Positions 1 to 9,171 of a stretch of DNA of 37,721 nucleotides are shown here, in pieces. The stretch comes from Candidatus Bathyarchaeota archaeon. GTDB lineage: Archaea; Thermoproteota; Bathyarchaeia; TCS64. The position numbers and the translations under genes are program-made. The stretch covers positions 1 to 37,721 of the forward strand of contig JAFGHP010000061.1 in the NCBI GenBank assembly GCA_016930055.1, read 5' to 3'. Below the pieces are notes generated by a model that was not told where the DNA came from, ran no database searches, and saw only the letters and a list, made by a program, of their open reading frames with translations. The first letter of the stretch is position 1. Each line of letters opens with the position of its first letter.

Positions 1-470
<470 letters not shown>

Positions 471-475
471 ACACC

Positions 476-566
476 CGATTCCACGGGAGAAATCGAAACC
501 TTTGTATGGTTATCAGCCATTTTATTGAATTATTATTAAATAAAAATTAAGAATATATTATTAATT
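476..566. terminator. AT-rich convergent spacer between 23S rRNA and hisI
   Basis: Both the rRNA and the his operon end here. After the GC-rich rRNA tail the sequence changes abruptly to A/T, with T-rich stretches on both strands. An inverted repeat ATTGAAT (524-530) / ATTCAAT (569-575) overlaps the hisI stop. Archaeal termination often uses short U-runs, so this is a plausible bidirectional terminator, but no strong GC hairpin is present. Confidence 0.35.
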
Positions 567-896
567 TTATTCAATTATTTTGTGGAAACAAGTTCTTTCG
601 CCTAGATGGCAGGCAGGTCCTTTTTGTTCAACTAAATATATTATTGAATCGTTGTCGCAGTCGGATAAAATTTCAATAATTTTTTGTGTATTTCCACTAG
701 TAATTCCTTTCATCATTACTTCTTTATGACTACGTCTGTAATAGTGTGCGAATCCGGTTTCAATTGTTTTTGTTAATGCTTCTAAATTAATGTATGCTAG
801 TGTTAGAACTTCTTTAGTATTATATTCTTGAGCAATTACAGGTATAAGTCCCTGCATTTTTTCCCAATCTAGTTGTTCTGGTTTAATTTTTATCAT
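567..896 (-). CDS. hisI: Phosphoribosyl-AMP cyclohydrolase (HisI)
   Basis: This cytosolic metalloenzyme opens the adenine ring of phosphoribosyl-AMP in the third step of histidine synthesis. The 109 residues are the usual length for a stand-alone cyclohydrolase. Visible signatures are an AYINLEAL segment, [19 protein letters not shown], the metal-binding DCDND, and the cysteine pair in [10 protein letters not shown]. No HisE (phosphoribosyl-ATP diphosphatase) domain is fused to its C-terminus, although many bacteria have a HisIE fusion. It is the last gene of the his operon: its ATG overlaps the hisF stop by four bases. The stop lies next to an AT-rich spacer facing the 23S rRNA. Confidence 0.96.
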   Translation of the reverse strand: MIKIKPEQLDWEKMQGLIPVIAQEYNTKEVLTLAYINLEALTKTIETGFAHYYRRSHKEVMMKGITSGNTQKIIEILSDCDNDSIIYLVEQKGPACHLGERTCFHKIIE

Positions 897-1693
897 ATTC
901 GAATATTCACTCCATTTTCTTTCAGATAATGTTTGATTACTTTAATTGGATAATTTTCATAATGAAAGACTGATGCAGCAAGAGCAGCATCAACGTTAGC
1001 TTCCGCAAAGGCTTCTAGGAAATGTTTAGGTTCACCTGCTCCCCCACTAGCTATTACTGGGATATTTACTCTATCAATAATTGCTTTCATTAATTCGATA
1101 TCATATCCCTTTTTCGTTCCATCACGGTCAATGCTAGTTACCAATAATTCTCCTGCCCCTATTCTGGATACTTTCTCAGCCCATTTTAGTGCATCAATTC
1201 CTGTAGGAACTTTTCCTCCCATAATATACACTTCAAACCAGCATAAACCTTCTTTAGTTTTAATTAATAATTTATTTTCATCAAGAGTATAATTACGTTT
1301 AGCATCAATTGCTATAACTACACATTGTGTGCCAAATTTTTTTGATATTTCAGTTATTATTTCAGGGTTATTTACAGCAGCTGTGTTTAAACTTGTTTTA
1401 TCAGCTCCATTTAATAGGATCTTTCTAACGTCTTCGATTCCACTAATTCCTCCTCCTACCGTAAATGGAATGTCTAATTCTTTTGCCACGTTTTTTACTA
1501 CCTTAAAAATTGTTTTCCTATTTTCATTTGATGCTGTAATGTCTAAGAAAACTAATTCATCAGCTCCTTCTTCACTATATCTTTTTCCCAATTCGACGGG
1601 GTCACCTGCATCTCGTAGGTTAACAAATTGTGTTCCTTTAACTACACGGCCATTTTTAACGTCTAAACAAGGAATGATTCTTTTTGTTAACAT
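893..1693 (-). CDS. hisF: Imidazole glycerol phosphate synthase, cyclase subunit (HisF)
   Basis: HisF is the (beta/alpha)8-barrel that uses ammonia delivered by HisH to convert PRFAR into imidazole glycerol phosphate and AICAR. The start [12 protein letters not shown] places the general acid/base Asp at residue 11, as in the family. The second catalytic Asp is in VVIAIDAK near residue 130. Phosphate-binding loops VGGGI and ASGGAG are present. Its 266 residues are slightly above the usual 250. The ATG overlaps the 3' end of hisA by seven bases. HisF and HisA are paralogous half-barrel-duplicated proteins and are adjacent here, as in many operons. Confidence 0.97.
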   Translation of the reverse strand: MLTKRIIPCLDVKNGRVVKGTQFVNLRDAGDPVELGKRYSEEGADELVFLDITASNENRKTIFKVVKNVAKELDIPFTVGGGISGIEDVRKILLNGADKTSLNTAAVNNPEIITEISKKFGTQCVVIAIDAKRNYTLDENKLLIKTKEGLCWFEVYIMGGKVPTGIDALKWAEKVSRIGAGELLVTSIDRDGTKKGYDIELMKAIIDRVNIPVIASGGAGEPKHFLEAFAEANVDAALAASVFHYENYPIKVIKHYLKENGVNIRI

Positions 1694-2409
1694 TTTTTCA
1701 CCTCAAAATTTTGAGCTTGATTTAAGGTGAATTTATTTTCATAAAGTGCTTTTCCTAATATTGCAGCATATACACCCATTTTTTTGAGTTCTATAAGATC
1801 TTCTATTTTACTAATGCCTCCTGCAGCAATGATTTTACCCATTTTAAGACCTTTTTCTAATCCATGAAAATCTGGTTCAGATAATGTGCCATCTTTATCA
1901 ATGCTTGTTAATAGAAACAATTCAATACCACAAATCTTCAACTCTTTCATGAATTCTTCAATTTTCAATTTAGTTGATTCTTTCCATCCTTTAATTTTAA
2001 TAAACCCATTTAAATGATCAATTGAAACTATTACCTTGTTAGGACCATACTCATCTAAAATTTTCGTTAAAACTTTTCTATTTGTAACCGCTAATGATCC
2101 AATTATTATTCGTTGAACACCCATTTCAAAAATTTTTTTACTCGATTCAAAGCTTCGAATTCCTCCCCCAAATTGTATAGGAATATTAACTGATTTTACA
2201 ATTTTTTCTAATATTTCTTCATTATTCCTAATACCTAGTGCAGCATCAAGATCAACAATATGCAAATATTTTGCTCCTTGTTCTTCCCATTTTAAAGCAA
2301 CTGAAACAGGATCACCAAACTGTTCGTACTCTGTCTTTAAATTAGGGTTACCTTGACTTAATCTAACTACTTTTCCATCCATAATATCTATAGCTGGAAT
2401 TATGATCAT
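1687..2409 (-). CDS. hisA: ProFAR isomerase (HisA)
   Basis: HisA is the (beta/alpha)8-barrel that catalyses the Amadori rearrangement of ProFAR to PRFAR, the fourth pathway step. The catalytic Asp is residue 8 in [16 protein letters not shown], and the second acid is in [10 protein letters not shown]. The phosphate-binding sequences QFGGGI and AAGGIS are present, and 240 residues is normal. The ATG overlaps the end of hisH by four bases, and the 3' end overlaps hisF by seven, indicating tight translational coupling. There is no sign of the dual HisA/TrpF specificity of actinobacterial PriA, although this cannot be excluded from sequence. Confidence 0.96.
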   Translation of the reverse strand: MIIIPAIDIMDGKVVRLSQGNPNLKTEYEQFGDPVSVALKWEEQGAKYLHIVDLDAALGIRNNEEILEKIVKSVNIPIQFGGGIRSFESSKKIFEMGVQRIIIGSLAVTNRKVLTKILDEYGPNKVIVSIDHLNGFIKIKGWKESTKLKIEEFMKELKICGIELFLLTSIDKDGTLSEPDFHGLEKGLKMGKIIAAGGISKIEDLIELKKMGVYAAILGKALYENKFTLNQAQNFEVKKC

Positions 2410-3011
2410 TTTTTTGCCATCCTAGCAAAATTTTTAAGTATTTTTAAACCATCTTCACCAGATTTTTCTGGGTGAAATTGGCATCCATAAACATTTTGTT
2501 TAGATACAATGCTTGGAAACTTTATACCATGACAAGTGCATGCGACTATTTGTGTAGAATTTTTAATGACAGGGTAATAGCTGTGGACAAAATAAAAATA
2601 GGATTTTTCGTTTAGTCCGTCAAGTATATCATTGTTGTTTTCTATGATGATGTTATTCCATCCCATGTGAGGAATTTTTACATTGGAACCAAATTTTTTT
2701 ACTTTACCCTCAATGAGTTTTAATCCTTCCCCATTTCCCTCTTCGCTTTCATTCAACAGTAACTGCATACCTAAACAACTTCCAAGCAGCGGTCTATTAT
2801 GTTTAACATAATCTATTATAGTGTCTTTGAGGTGAGCCAAATTATTTGAAGCAGGGCCAAAATTTCCTACACCTGGAAGAATAACTGCATTTGACTCCAT
2901 GATTGTTTTTGGATCTGAACTTATCTCAACTTTCAAACCAATTTTTTTTAATGCATTTTTCATACTAAACAAATTACCTACATTATAATCGATAATGCAT
3001 GCAGTTAACAT
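2406..3011 (-). CDS. hisH: Imidazole glycerol phosphate synthase, glutaminase subunit (HisH)
   Basis: HisH is the class I glutamine amidotransferase that supplies ammonia through a channel to HisF. The nucleophilic Cys lies in LLGSCLGMQLL near residue 79, and the catalytic His-Glu pair is in CQFHPEKSG near the C-terminus. The oxyanion-hole segment PGVGNFG is present, and 201 residues is typical. The ATG overlaps the last base of the hisB stop (TAATG), so it probably depends on termination-reinitiation. hisA and hisF follow directly, so both subunits of the synthase come from one transcript. Confidence 0.97.
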   Translation of the reverse strand: MLTACIIDYNVGNLFSMKNALKKIGLKVEISSDPKTIMESNAVILPGVGNFGPASNNLAHLKDTIIDYVKHNRPLLGSCLGMQLLLNESEEGNGEGLKLIEGKVKKFGSNVKIPHMGWNNIIIENNNDILDGLNEKSYFYFVHSYYPVIKNSTQIVACTCHGIKFPSIVSKQNVYGCQFHPEKSGEDGLKILKNFARMAKK

Positions 3012-3586
3012 TAAATTACACCTTTAGAACTAGGAATTCCTACTCTCTGAGGGTCTTGGGATAATGCTTTCCGTAATGCTTGTGCCAATGCTTTGAATGC
3101 AGCTTCTACTTTATGATGATCATTGAAACCATATTCAACTTTCATATGTATAGTTGCTTTCATTGCTATAGCTAGAGTTTCTAAGAAGTGGATCAAATCT
3201 TCTGTCGCAGTGTCTTCTATAGTGTACCATCCAGTTTCAAGATTAATTTTACTGAAAGGTCTTCCAGAATAGTCTACTGATGCAATTGCTAGGCTTTCAT
3301 CCATTGGTACGATTGCATATCCAAAACGATTAATATTTTTAATTTCTAAGCTAGCTTCTCTAATTGATTGTCCAAGAGTAATAGCTACATCTTCAATTAT
3401 GTGATGTTTTAAATCACCTTCTGCTTTAATGTTTATATCAAATAAACTGTGTGTTGCTAAACATTTTAGCATATGATTGAAAAAATTTATGGGTGTATCA
3501 ATTATTGATTCCCCAGATCCATCTAAATTAATTTTTATGTAAATTGTTGTCTCCTTTGTTTCTCTTTTCACTTCTGATTTCCTCAA
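3011..3586 (-). CDS. hisB: Imidazoleglycerol-phosphate dehydratase (HisB)
   Basis: This monofunctional dehydratase removes water from imidazole glycerol phosphate to give imidazole acetol phosphate. Metal-binding histidine motifs are visible: FFNHML, the HHIIED segment, and HHKVEAAFKALAQALRKAL near the C-terminus. Its 191 residues match the stand-alone enzyme, with no fused phosphatase domain of the enterobacterial type. The start is TTG inside the overlap TTGA with the stop of the upstream HAD gene, preceded by a purine-rich stretch. This non-ATG coupling start is one of several in the window. Confidence 0.96.
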   Translation of the reverse strand: MRKSEVKRETKETTIYIKINLDGSGESIIDTPINFFNHMLKCLATHSLFDINIKAEGDLKHHIIEDVAITLGQSIREASLEIKNINRFGYAIVPMDESLAIASVDYSGRPFSKINLETGWYTIEDTATEDLIHFLETLAIAMKATIHMKVEYGFNDHHKVEAAFKALAQALRKALSQDPQRVGIPSSKGVI

Positions 3587-4731
3587 ATTTTTTCTCTCCT
3601 CAAATCTTCAATAATTTCTGGTAAATCATTTATGCTTGGTAAAACAACATCACTCCCACTTTCAAGAAAAACGTCTCGAATGGTTCTTCCTTTAATTAAA
3701 TCACCATATACTCCTACAAATAGATACCTTGGGTCGAGCTCATTTGCTCTCTCTACCATTATTAAATCAGCTTTCGTATCTCCCACATACAAAATCTGTT
3801 CAAATGGCTCAAAGATTTTTGCTGAAACAAATAATGAATAAGGATTAGGTTTATGCAGATTTTCAATACCAAGCTTTTCAATAGCAGCATCTACCGTTTC
3901 CATCCATACTTCTGCTTCAGGATTAAACCATTTTGTTCGAGTTTTTAAAATAAATTTCGCTGTTTTCTCGAAACTACCTGAAGCGATACCTAACCTTAAT
4001 TTTCCTAAATGTTTCGATAATTTCTCTAAAGTATTAGTTGTTGCTATAGTTCTTTCATATTTAATATATTCTTCATTATCCGTTTCAAAACAAGGCTTTA
4101 CTCCAAAATTTTTTTCAAATAATTCTTTGCCAGAAAATATTTGTTCGAATAATGTTGATATTATGCTTTCACCTACTTTTCCTGGAAAATTTATTGCTTT
4201 TTTAAAATTATCTCTAATTTGAATCTCTTTTTCAACTGAATTTAATCCTGAAGAATCTAATTTTAAAGCATAATCTAATAATTTTCTTCTTACCTCCTTA
4301 ATATTCAGTATTTTCTTCTGTATCATGTTATTTTTTATGTAACTATATCTCTCACAAGGATTTTTATATATTAAAGAATTTCCTGACACTAAATTTAATT
4401 CAGATATTCTGCTTTCAGGGAGCAAACTCACTAAATAGATTAAAAAAGCATATACTAAAGACCAATCGTTGTTAAATCCCCCAGTATTTTTAAACGCGAA
4501 ATTTACTTCATTTTCGAATTCAAAAGAATCAACACTAACTCTAGCAAGATCAAATAAAATCTTAGATACTGAAGTAGAAACAGCTTTCTCGTAAGAGTTT
4601 TGAATATCAATTAATACACCATCACAATCAAAAATTATTGCAGAAGCTTTTTTTATTTTTTCTAAACTATTTTTTCTGAGGTAAGTAGGCGAGTTTAATT
4701 CGCTACTGTTTTTTTGAATGTAAGAACTCAT
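3583..4731 (-). CDS. HAD-family phosphatase inside the his operon, probable histidinol-phosphatase
   Basis: A haloacid-dehalogenase superfamily hydrolase of 382 residues. Motif I is IIFDCDGVLID with nucleophile D35 and acid D37. Motif II is the Ser/Gly stretch at 248-253, motif III is probably K294 in HKPNP, and motif IV is VGDTKAD with D318 and D322. About 200 residues between motifs I and II form an unusually large cap, including TGGFNNDW. It lies between hisC and hisB with four-base overlaps on both sides, and no other phosphatase for histidinol phosphate is present. Operon position plus fold support that role; substrate choice is inference. It is not related to PHP-type HisK or IMP-type HisN enzymes. 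Confidence 0.72.
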   Translation of the reverse strand: MSSYIQKNSSELNSPTYLRKNSLEKIKKASAIIFDCDGVLIDIQNSYEKAVSTSVSKILFDLARVSVDSFEFENEVNFAFKNTGGFNNDWSLVYAFLIYLVSLLPESRISELNLVSGNSLIYKNPCERYSYIKNNMIQKKILNIKEVRRKLLDYALKLDSSGLNSVEKEIQIRDNFKKAINFPGKVGESIISTLFEQIFSGKELFEKNFGVKPCFETDNEEYIKYERTIATTNTLEKLSKHLGKLRLGIASGSFEKTAKFILKTRTKWFNPEAEVWMETVDAAIEKLGIENLHKPNPYSLFVSAKIFEPFEQILYVGDTKADLIMVERANELDPRYLFVGVYGDLIKGRTIRDVFLESGSDVVLPSINDLPEIIEDLRREKI

Positions 4732-5822
4732 TTCAATGCATCTCTTAGTTCGTAAATAAATTTATCCATATATTTTTGCGGAGCAACTGTTACTCTTAAT
4801 GTTCCTTTATATTTTGATACTTCCCCAATTTTTCTTATTATTATTCCCTTATCGAGTAATTTTTGGTATACTAGCTCAAAGTTCGATCCTACATCAAAAA
4901 GAATAAAGTTAGTATCTGACCTAAATGGTATAACTCCTTTTATTTTTTTTAGTTCATTAAAAAGCCAGGTTCTTACTTGTTTGGTTTCTGTTATTACTGT
5001 TTTAATTTTATCACTGTTTTCTAGAACTTTAATACCCGATCTAAGAGAAACACTAGATAATGGATATGGTAATTGGTATTCTGTTTTTAATATTTCTGCT
5101 AATCTTTTATTAGTTATTGCATAACCCATTCTTAATCCTGCTAATCCGAATGCTTTCGAAAACGTCCTTAAAATAATTAGATTATCTTGTATTGAACATT
5201 CATCTTTTAAGCTATAAGAAGCGTATTCAACATAAGCCTCATCTACTAATACAATTTCTGGGAATTCTTTTATTATTTTTAAAACCTGATTTTTTTGATA
5301 CTGATTTCCAGTAGGATTATTAGGGCTACATATTATGATCATTTTGGTTTTTTCTGAGGTTTCAGCTAAAACTTTGTCAGCATCAAAATGAAAACCTTCA
5401 CTAAGATCCACTTCTTTAAAAACCAATCTTTTTTTAATTGCTGTATGTTTATACATTGAAAATGTAGGTGTAACAGCGAGTATTTCCTTTCCTTCTGGAA
5501 TAATATTAAATAAAAGATCAATAATCTGGTCACTACTTGCATCAATAACGATCTGTTCTTCATTAATTCTAAGAGTCTTTGCTAATACTGAGTATAATTC
5601 AGTTAATTCACTTGACGGATAAATTCTAGAGTCACACTCATTACTGGCTTCTGACACAATATTTTGAATAAAACCCTTATCCAAAAATAAATTTTCGTTA
5701 GCATCTAATTTTAGAATATTATTTTTATTTATACCAATTTTTTCTGCTAGTTTATCTTGAGTTATCCCTGGGATATATTTTGTTTTAGTTTCATGCTGTT
5801 TATAGAATTCCTGTAATTTCAT
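4728..5822 (-). CDS. hisC: Histidinol-phosphate aminotransferase (HisC)
   Basis: This PLP-dependent fold-type I aminotransferase converts imidazole acetol phosphate and glutamate to histidinol phosphate. Visible signatures are SPNNPTGNQ, the Asp that contacts the pyridine nitrogen in VLVDEAYVEY, and the Schiff-base Lys in LRTFSKAFGLAGLRMGYA. The carboxylate-binding Arg lies in GTLRVTVA at the C-terminus. The length of 364 residues is normal for HisC. The ATG overlaps the hisD stop (ATGA) and the stop overlaps the next ATG the same way. The operon context makes histidine rather than aromatic aminotransferase activity the primary role. Confidence 0.96.
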   Translation of the reverse strand: MKLQEFYKQHETKTKYIPGITQDKLAEKIGINKNNILKLDANENLFLDKGFIQNIVSEASNECDSRIYPSSELTELYSVLAKTLRINEEQIVIDASSDQIIDLLFNIIPEGKEILAVTPTFSMYKHTAIKKRLVFKEVDLSEGFHFDADKVLAETSEKTKMIIICSPNNPTGNQYQKNQVLKIIKEFPEIVLVDEAYVEYASYSLKDECSIQDNLIILRTFSKAFGLAGLRMGYAITNKRLAEILKTEYQLPYPLSSVSLRSGIKVLENSDKIKTVITETKQVRTWLFNELKKIKGVIPFRSDTNFILFDVGSNFELVYQKLLDKGIIIRKIGEVSKYKGTLRVTVAPQKYMDKFIYELRDALK

Positions 5823-7111
5823 TTTAATAGCCTCTCTTGAACTGCTCTACTGTGATTTAACAAACCTTCAGCTTCTGAAAGCGCATTGATGTTAGAATAG
5901 ATTTCTTTTAATCCTTCTTTAGTAATTTTTACTATACTTATAGGTTTCAAGAAATCTAATACGGTTAAACCTGAGAATAATTTTCCGTAACCTTCTGTTG
6001 GTAAAACATGATTTACACCAACTAAATAATCGGTTGCAGAGACTGTTGAATATTTTCCAATCAAAATTAATCCTGCATTATTTATTTTTTCTGCGATTTT
6101 AGTTGATTCTTTTGCTATTATTTCAATGTGTTCTGGTGCAAAATTTTCTGAGAAACTTATCGCTTCTTCGATATTTTTTACTACATAAATGAAACCACCT
6201 TCAGACAAAACGTTTCTTATTTTGCTTGATTCAGGTATTTTTAAAAGACGTTCTTCTACTTCATTCTGTACTTTTTTGGCTAGTTCTTCAGAGTCTGTAA
6301 CTAATCCACTAATTCCACCAGGACCATGTTCTGCTTGTGATATTAAATCAAGTGATATAAAATATGGGTCAGCTGTGTCATCAGCTAAAATGAGTATCTC
6401 TGTTGGACCAGCGGGTTTGTCAATTGCTACCTGTTTAGATACAAAATTTTTTGCAGTAGTAACATATTTATTTCCTGGTCCAACAATTTTATCTACTTTT
6501 TTGATTTTTTTTGTACCAAAAGCTAAAGCTGCAATCGCTTGAATTCCTCCAATCCTATAAATTGAATCTAATTTACAGATGTCTGCAGCTACTAGTGTAA
6601 GAGGATTAATCTTACCTTCAGAATTTGGAGGTGTAACCACAATAATTTCTTTTACCCCTGCCACCTGTGCTGGTACAATATTCATAATAACTGTGCTTGG
6701 ATATGCCACTTTACCTCCGGGGACATAACATCCTACACGATTTAGTGGACGAGTTTTATTATATATCCTAATTCCCTTAAATTCAATATCAAAATTTAAT
6801 AGTTCAAGCCTTTTTTTCTCAACTTTTTCTAATCTTTCTTTTGCTCTTCTTAATGATACAATTTGCTTTTTTGTAACTTTCGAATAAGCATCTATAATCT
6901 CTTCTTTACTTACAATAATTTGATCGGGTTTTAAGGTAACTTTATCAAATTTTTCAGTATATTCTATTACTGCTTGGTCTCCCCGTTCTTTTACATCACC
7001 AATTATTTTACTTACATAATTTATTAATTCTTGGTTATCGTTCTGATTGTTTGGCCACCTAGACCTTAAAATATTAACTGGTTCAGTTTTTGTAATAGGA
7101 ATCATATCCAT
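5819..7111 (-). CDS. hisD: Histidinol dehydrogenase (HisD)
   Basis: A zinc- and NAD-dependent enzyme that oxidises histidinol to histidine in two steps, the end of the pathway. Motifs include GCYVPGG, a Rossmann-like segment near PAQVAGVKEI, AGPTEILILADDTADP, the metal-binding SQAEHGPGG, catalytic FAPEHIEI, and NHVLPTEG followed by FSGLTV. The length of 430 residues is standard. Its ATG lies inside the 3' end of hisG with a ten-base overlap, preceded by AAAGGA as a possible ribosome binding site within the hisG codons. Confidence 0.97.
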   Translation of the reverse strand: MDMIPITKTEPVNILRSRWPNNQNDNQELINYVSKIIGDVKERGDQAVIEYTEKFDKVTLKPDQIIVSKEEIIDAYSKVTKKQIVSLRRAKERLEKVEKKRLELLNFDIEFKGIRIYNKTRPLNRVGCYVPGGKVAYPSTVIMNIVPAQVAGVKEIIVVTPPNSEGKINPLTLVAADICKLDSIYRIGGIQAIAALAFGTKKIKKVDKIVGPGNKYVTTAKNFVSKQVAIDKPAGPTEILILADDTADPYFISLDLISQAEHGPGGISGLVTDSEELAKKVQNEVEERLLKIPESSKIRNVLSEGGFIYVVKNIEEAISFSENFAPEHIEIIAKESTKIAEKINNAGLILIGKYSTVSATDYLVGVNHVLPTEGYGKLFSGLTVLDFLKPISIVKITKEGLKEIYSNINALSEAEGLLNHSRAVQERLLK

Positions 7112-8085
7112 TCCTTTCCATTAGCAATTTCTTCAAGAGGTAAAACTTGTCTTGGTTCATATACTACTAATCCTTGAGCAAGTTTTCTTAGAGATGGTAA
7201 AATTTCTAAAAACTTTGTTTTATCAATTACTGTATTAACTGCAACCCAATCTGGATCGGAGAGTGGAGATATTGTTGGATTTTTAAGTGCTGGTAAAGTT
7301 ACGAGCAGAATTTCAAGATTTTCCTTTTTAACATTAGCAAAAATATGTAATTTTTTTGCACCATCAACTGCTCCTCTTAGAAGTGTTAAAATATCCTTAA
7401 TTTTCTCACTTTTTTCCGGGTCTTTTAAAGCTTGTTTGTTTGCAATTAAAAGAGCACTGGTATTCATTATCGTTTCAACTATTTTTAAATTATTTTGAGT
7501 TAAACTTGTGCCAGTATCAACGACTTCAACTATTGCATCAGCATCTTCAGGTGGTTTTGCTTCTGTTGCTCCGAAACTAAGATAAATTTGAACTTTTTCA
7601 TTATTGCCTGTTCTCCACCATGGAGTAATAATTATTGGATCACTATCTTTCCATAGTGATTTATATGTTGAATTCGATTTAATGAAATCAGATGCAGCAG
7701 CTAGATATTCTGTTGATATTCTCAATATTTTATTTTCTTTTCTACACTTTTCGATTAAATCACTTAGAGAATTAATAGTGATCCAATTTTTAGGTACTGC
7801 TAAAATTAAATTTACTTTACTATATTCTAGATCAAGAATAATTTCAACATCAGCATGAGTCTCCTGTATCCAATCTCTGCCTGATATTCCAACATCCTGC
7901 ATCCCTTCACTTACAAATATAGGGATCTCTTGAGGACGAAGCACTTTCAACTCGATATTAGGATCATTAATTATAGGTCGATAAGTACGGTCATCACCTG
8001 AAATGTTATATCCTGCACGATTCAATATCTCTAAAGTTTTTTCACTTAAATGCCCTTTTGGTATAGCAAATTTAACAATTTTCAT
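7102..8085 (-). CDS. hisG: ATP phosphoribosyltransferase, long form (HisG)
   Basis: First committed step: condensation of ATP and PRPP. The protein starts KIVKFAIPKGHLSEKTLEIL, with the two-domain transferase core up to about residue 215. It has the C-terminal regulatory domain of the long-form enzyme, including the SPTISPLSDPDWVAV segment. This form works without HisZ and is usually feedback-inhibited by histidine. At 327 residues it is longer than the usual 285-300; the extra length is in the core and in a tail after LRKLAQGLVVYEPRQ. A good ribosome binding site GGTGA (8090-8094) sits four bases before the ATG. It is the first gene of the operon. Confidence 0.95.
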   Translation of the reverse strand: MKIVKFAIPKGHLSEKTLEILNRAGYNISGDDRTYRPIINDPNIELKVLRPQEIPIFVSEGMQDVGISGRDWIQETHADVEIILDLEYSKVNLILAVPKNWITINSLSDLIEKCRKENKILRISTEYLAAASDFIKSNSTYKSLWKDSDPIIITPWWRTGNNEKVQIYLSFGATEAKPPEDADAIVEVVDTGTSLTQNNLKIVETIMNTSALLIANKQALKDPEKSEKIKDILTLLRGAVDGAKKLHIFANVKKENLEILLVTLPALKNPTISPLSDPDWVAVNTVIDKTKFLEILPSLRKLAQGLVVYEPRQVLPLEEIANGKEWI

Positions 8086-8170
8086 ATTTTCACCATTTTT
8101 ATGGACTGTGATTTTGAGGTCTTGGTAGAACTATCCGTGCTAAAAAAGAATTTTGAGGGCTCTAAAATTT

Positions 8171-8182
8171 TATTTATAAATC
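8171..8182 (-). promoter_or_regulatory. Candidate TATA box of the his operon
   Basis: Read on the minus strand the sequence is TTTATAAATA, a good archaeal TATA-like element. It is 86-97 bases upstream of the hisG ATG, implying a leader of about 60 bases. The leader contains the GGTGA ribosome binding site. It is the best TATA candidate in the 259-base gap between pcna and hisG. Confidence 0.5.
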
Positions 8183-8207
8183 TAGATTTCGTTGAGGCAT
8201 TTATGAA

Positions 8208-8217
8208 GGCAATTGCC
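8208..8217. promoter_or_regulatory. Perfect 10-bp dyad upstream of the his TATA box
   Basis: GGCAATTGCC is self-complementary and lies about 26 bases upstream of the candidate his TATA element. That is a position where archaeal activators or repressors bind. It stands out as relatively GC-rich in an AT-rich gap. No factor can be named. Confidence 0.3.
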
Positions 8218-8321
8218 CCTTATGATAACTATCCCTCATGTCACAACCACTTTCAAAGATGACTAGATTAATATTATATAAATCTATCTAACTTTTTATT
8301 GATTTATAATATTTTTTATAA

Positions 8322-8344
8322 AATTTTTTTTAAAAATAGAAAAA
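8322..8344 (-). terminator. T-rich putative terminator after pcna
   Basis: Directly after the pcna stop the minus strand reads ATTTTTCTATTTTT, followed further on by an AAAATTTT-type run. Archaeal RNA polymerase terminates at such U-tracts without needing a hairpin. The separate promoter for hisG downstream supports a transcription boundary here. Confidence 0.4.
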
Positions 8345-9097
8345 TTATACGCCTATGCATGGCGCTAAATAATATACTAGCTTTCCTCTGGGGAGTTCAA
8401 AATCCATTTTAATTGGCATGTCTGTGCTTAATTCTACTGTAGCAACTTCGCTGCTATTACCTGCTGCGTTTACAATTTCATTTAAGTAGCTAAGAGTAAA
8501 TGTAGCACTGCTGTCTTCTTCTGATTTGAGTTCAATTAAATCGTCGCTTCCTTTTTCCCATTCACTTGATGCTGATCCCATGTCTCCAGTTGCACTAATC
8601 TTTAATGTTTCTCCTTCTACAGCTACTTTCACATGTTCACTGACTAAATCAGCATCTCTTATAGCCATCTTTAAACTATTAGTTATTATCCGAGCTTTTG
8701 CTTTAAAAAATATTTTTGGTTGGGGCACTTCTTCATCAAGAGGTTCCAATATTGGCATCTCGAATCTTCTATTATGACCGCCACGACGACAGTTAATTAT
8801 TAAACGTGCTTTTTCTTCATTCAGATTAATCCAAACATCTTCATCACGGTCTACACGGTCAAGGAATTTTAAAAATTCTTTAATATTGATACTTAACCTA
8901 GGTTCTCCTTCACATTTATATTTATCAAAGAATTCGCTTGGGAGTTCAAAGTCAACCATAGCGACATGACTAGGATCCATAGCGAGTAATTTTACTTGGG
9001 CTTCATTCATGATGAAAGTGCCTTCTTCAACGATTACGCTTAGGGCTTTGATAAGATTCCGTAAAGGATCTATACGGGAGATTTCTACTTCAAACAA
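8345..9097 (-). CDS. pcn: DNA polymerase sliding clamp (PCNA)
   Basis: A homotrimeric ring that tethers replicative polymerase, FEN1 and ligase to DNA. It has 250 residues in two similar halves. It starts MFEVEISRIDPLRNLIKAL, with LLAMDPSHVAMVDFELPSEFF in the first half and the interdomain loop around ILEPLDEEVPQP. The partner-binding C-terminal segment YYLAPCIGV resembles the usual LAP-R-type ending. The start is TTG, supported by the ribosome binding site GGAGA seven bases upstream. It follows tfs by 74 bases on the same strand and may share its transcript. Only one PCNA gene is in the window. Confidence 0.96.
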   Translation of the reverse strand: MFEVEISRIDPLRNLIKALSVIVEEGTFIMNEAQVKLLAMDPSHVAMVDFELPSEFFDKYKCEGEPRLSINIKEFLKFLDRVDRDEDVWINLNEEKARLIINCRRGGHNRRFEMPILEPLDEEVPQPKIFFKAKARIITNSLKMAIRDADLVSEHVKVAVEGETLKISATGDMGSASSEWEKGSDDLIELKSEEDSSATFTLSYLNEIVNAAGNSSEVATVELSTDMPIKMDFELPRGKLVYYLAPCIGV

Positions 9098-9171
9098 TGT
9101 TAATTCTCCTTTGATAATAGTTTACTAATTAAAGTAAGTGTCTAAACGCAATAAAAGGGTTCTCACCCTAT

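Noticed and set aside
8050-8262. A 70-residue plus-strand frame between pcna and hisG
   Set aside because: It starts inside hisG, has no family pattern, and covers the his promoter region.
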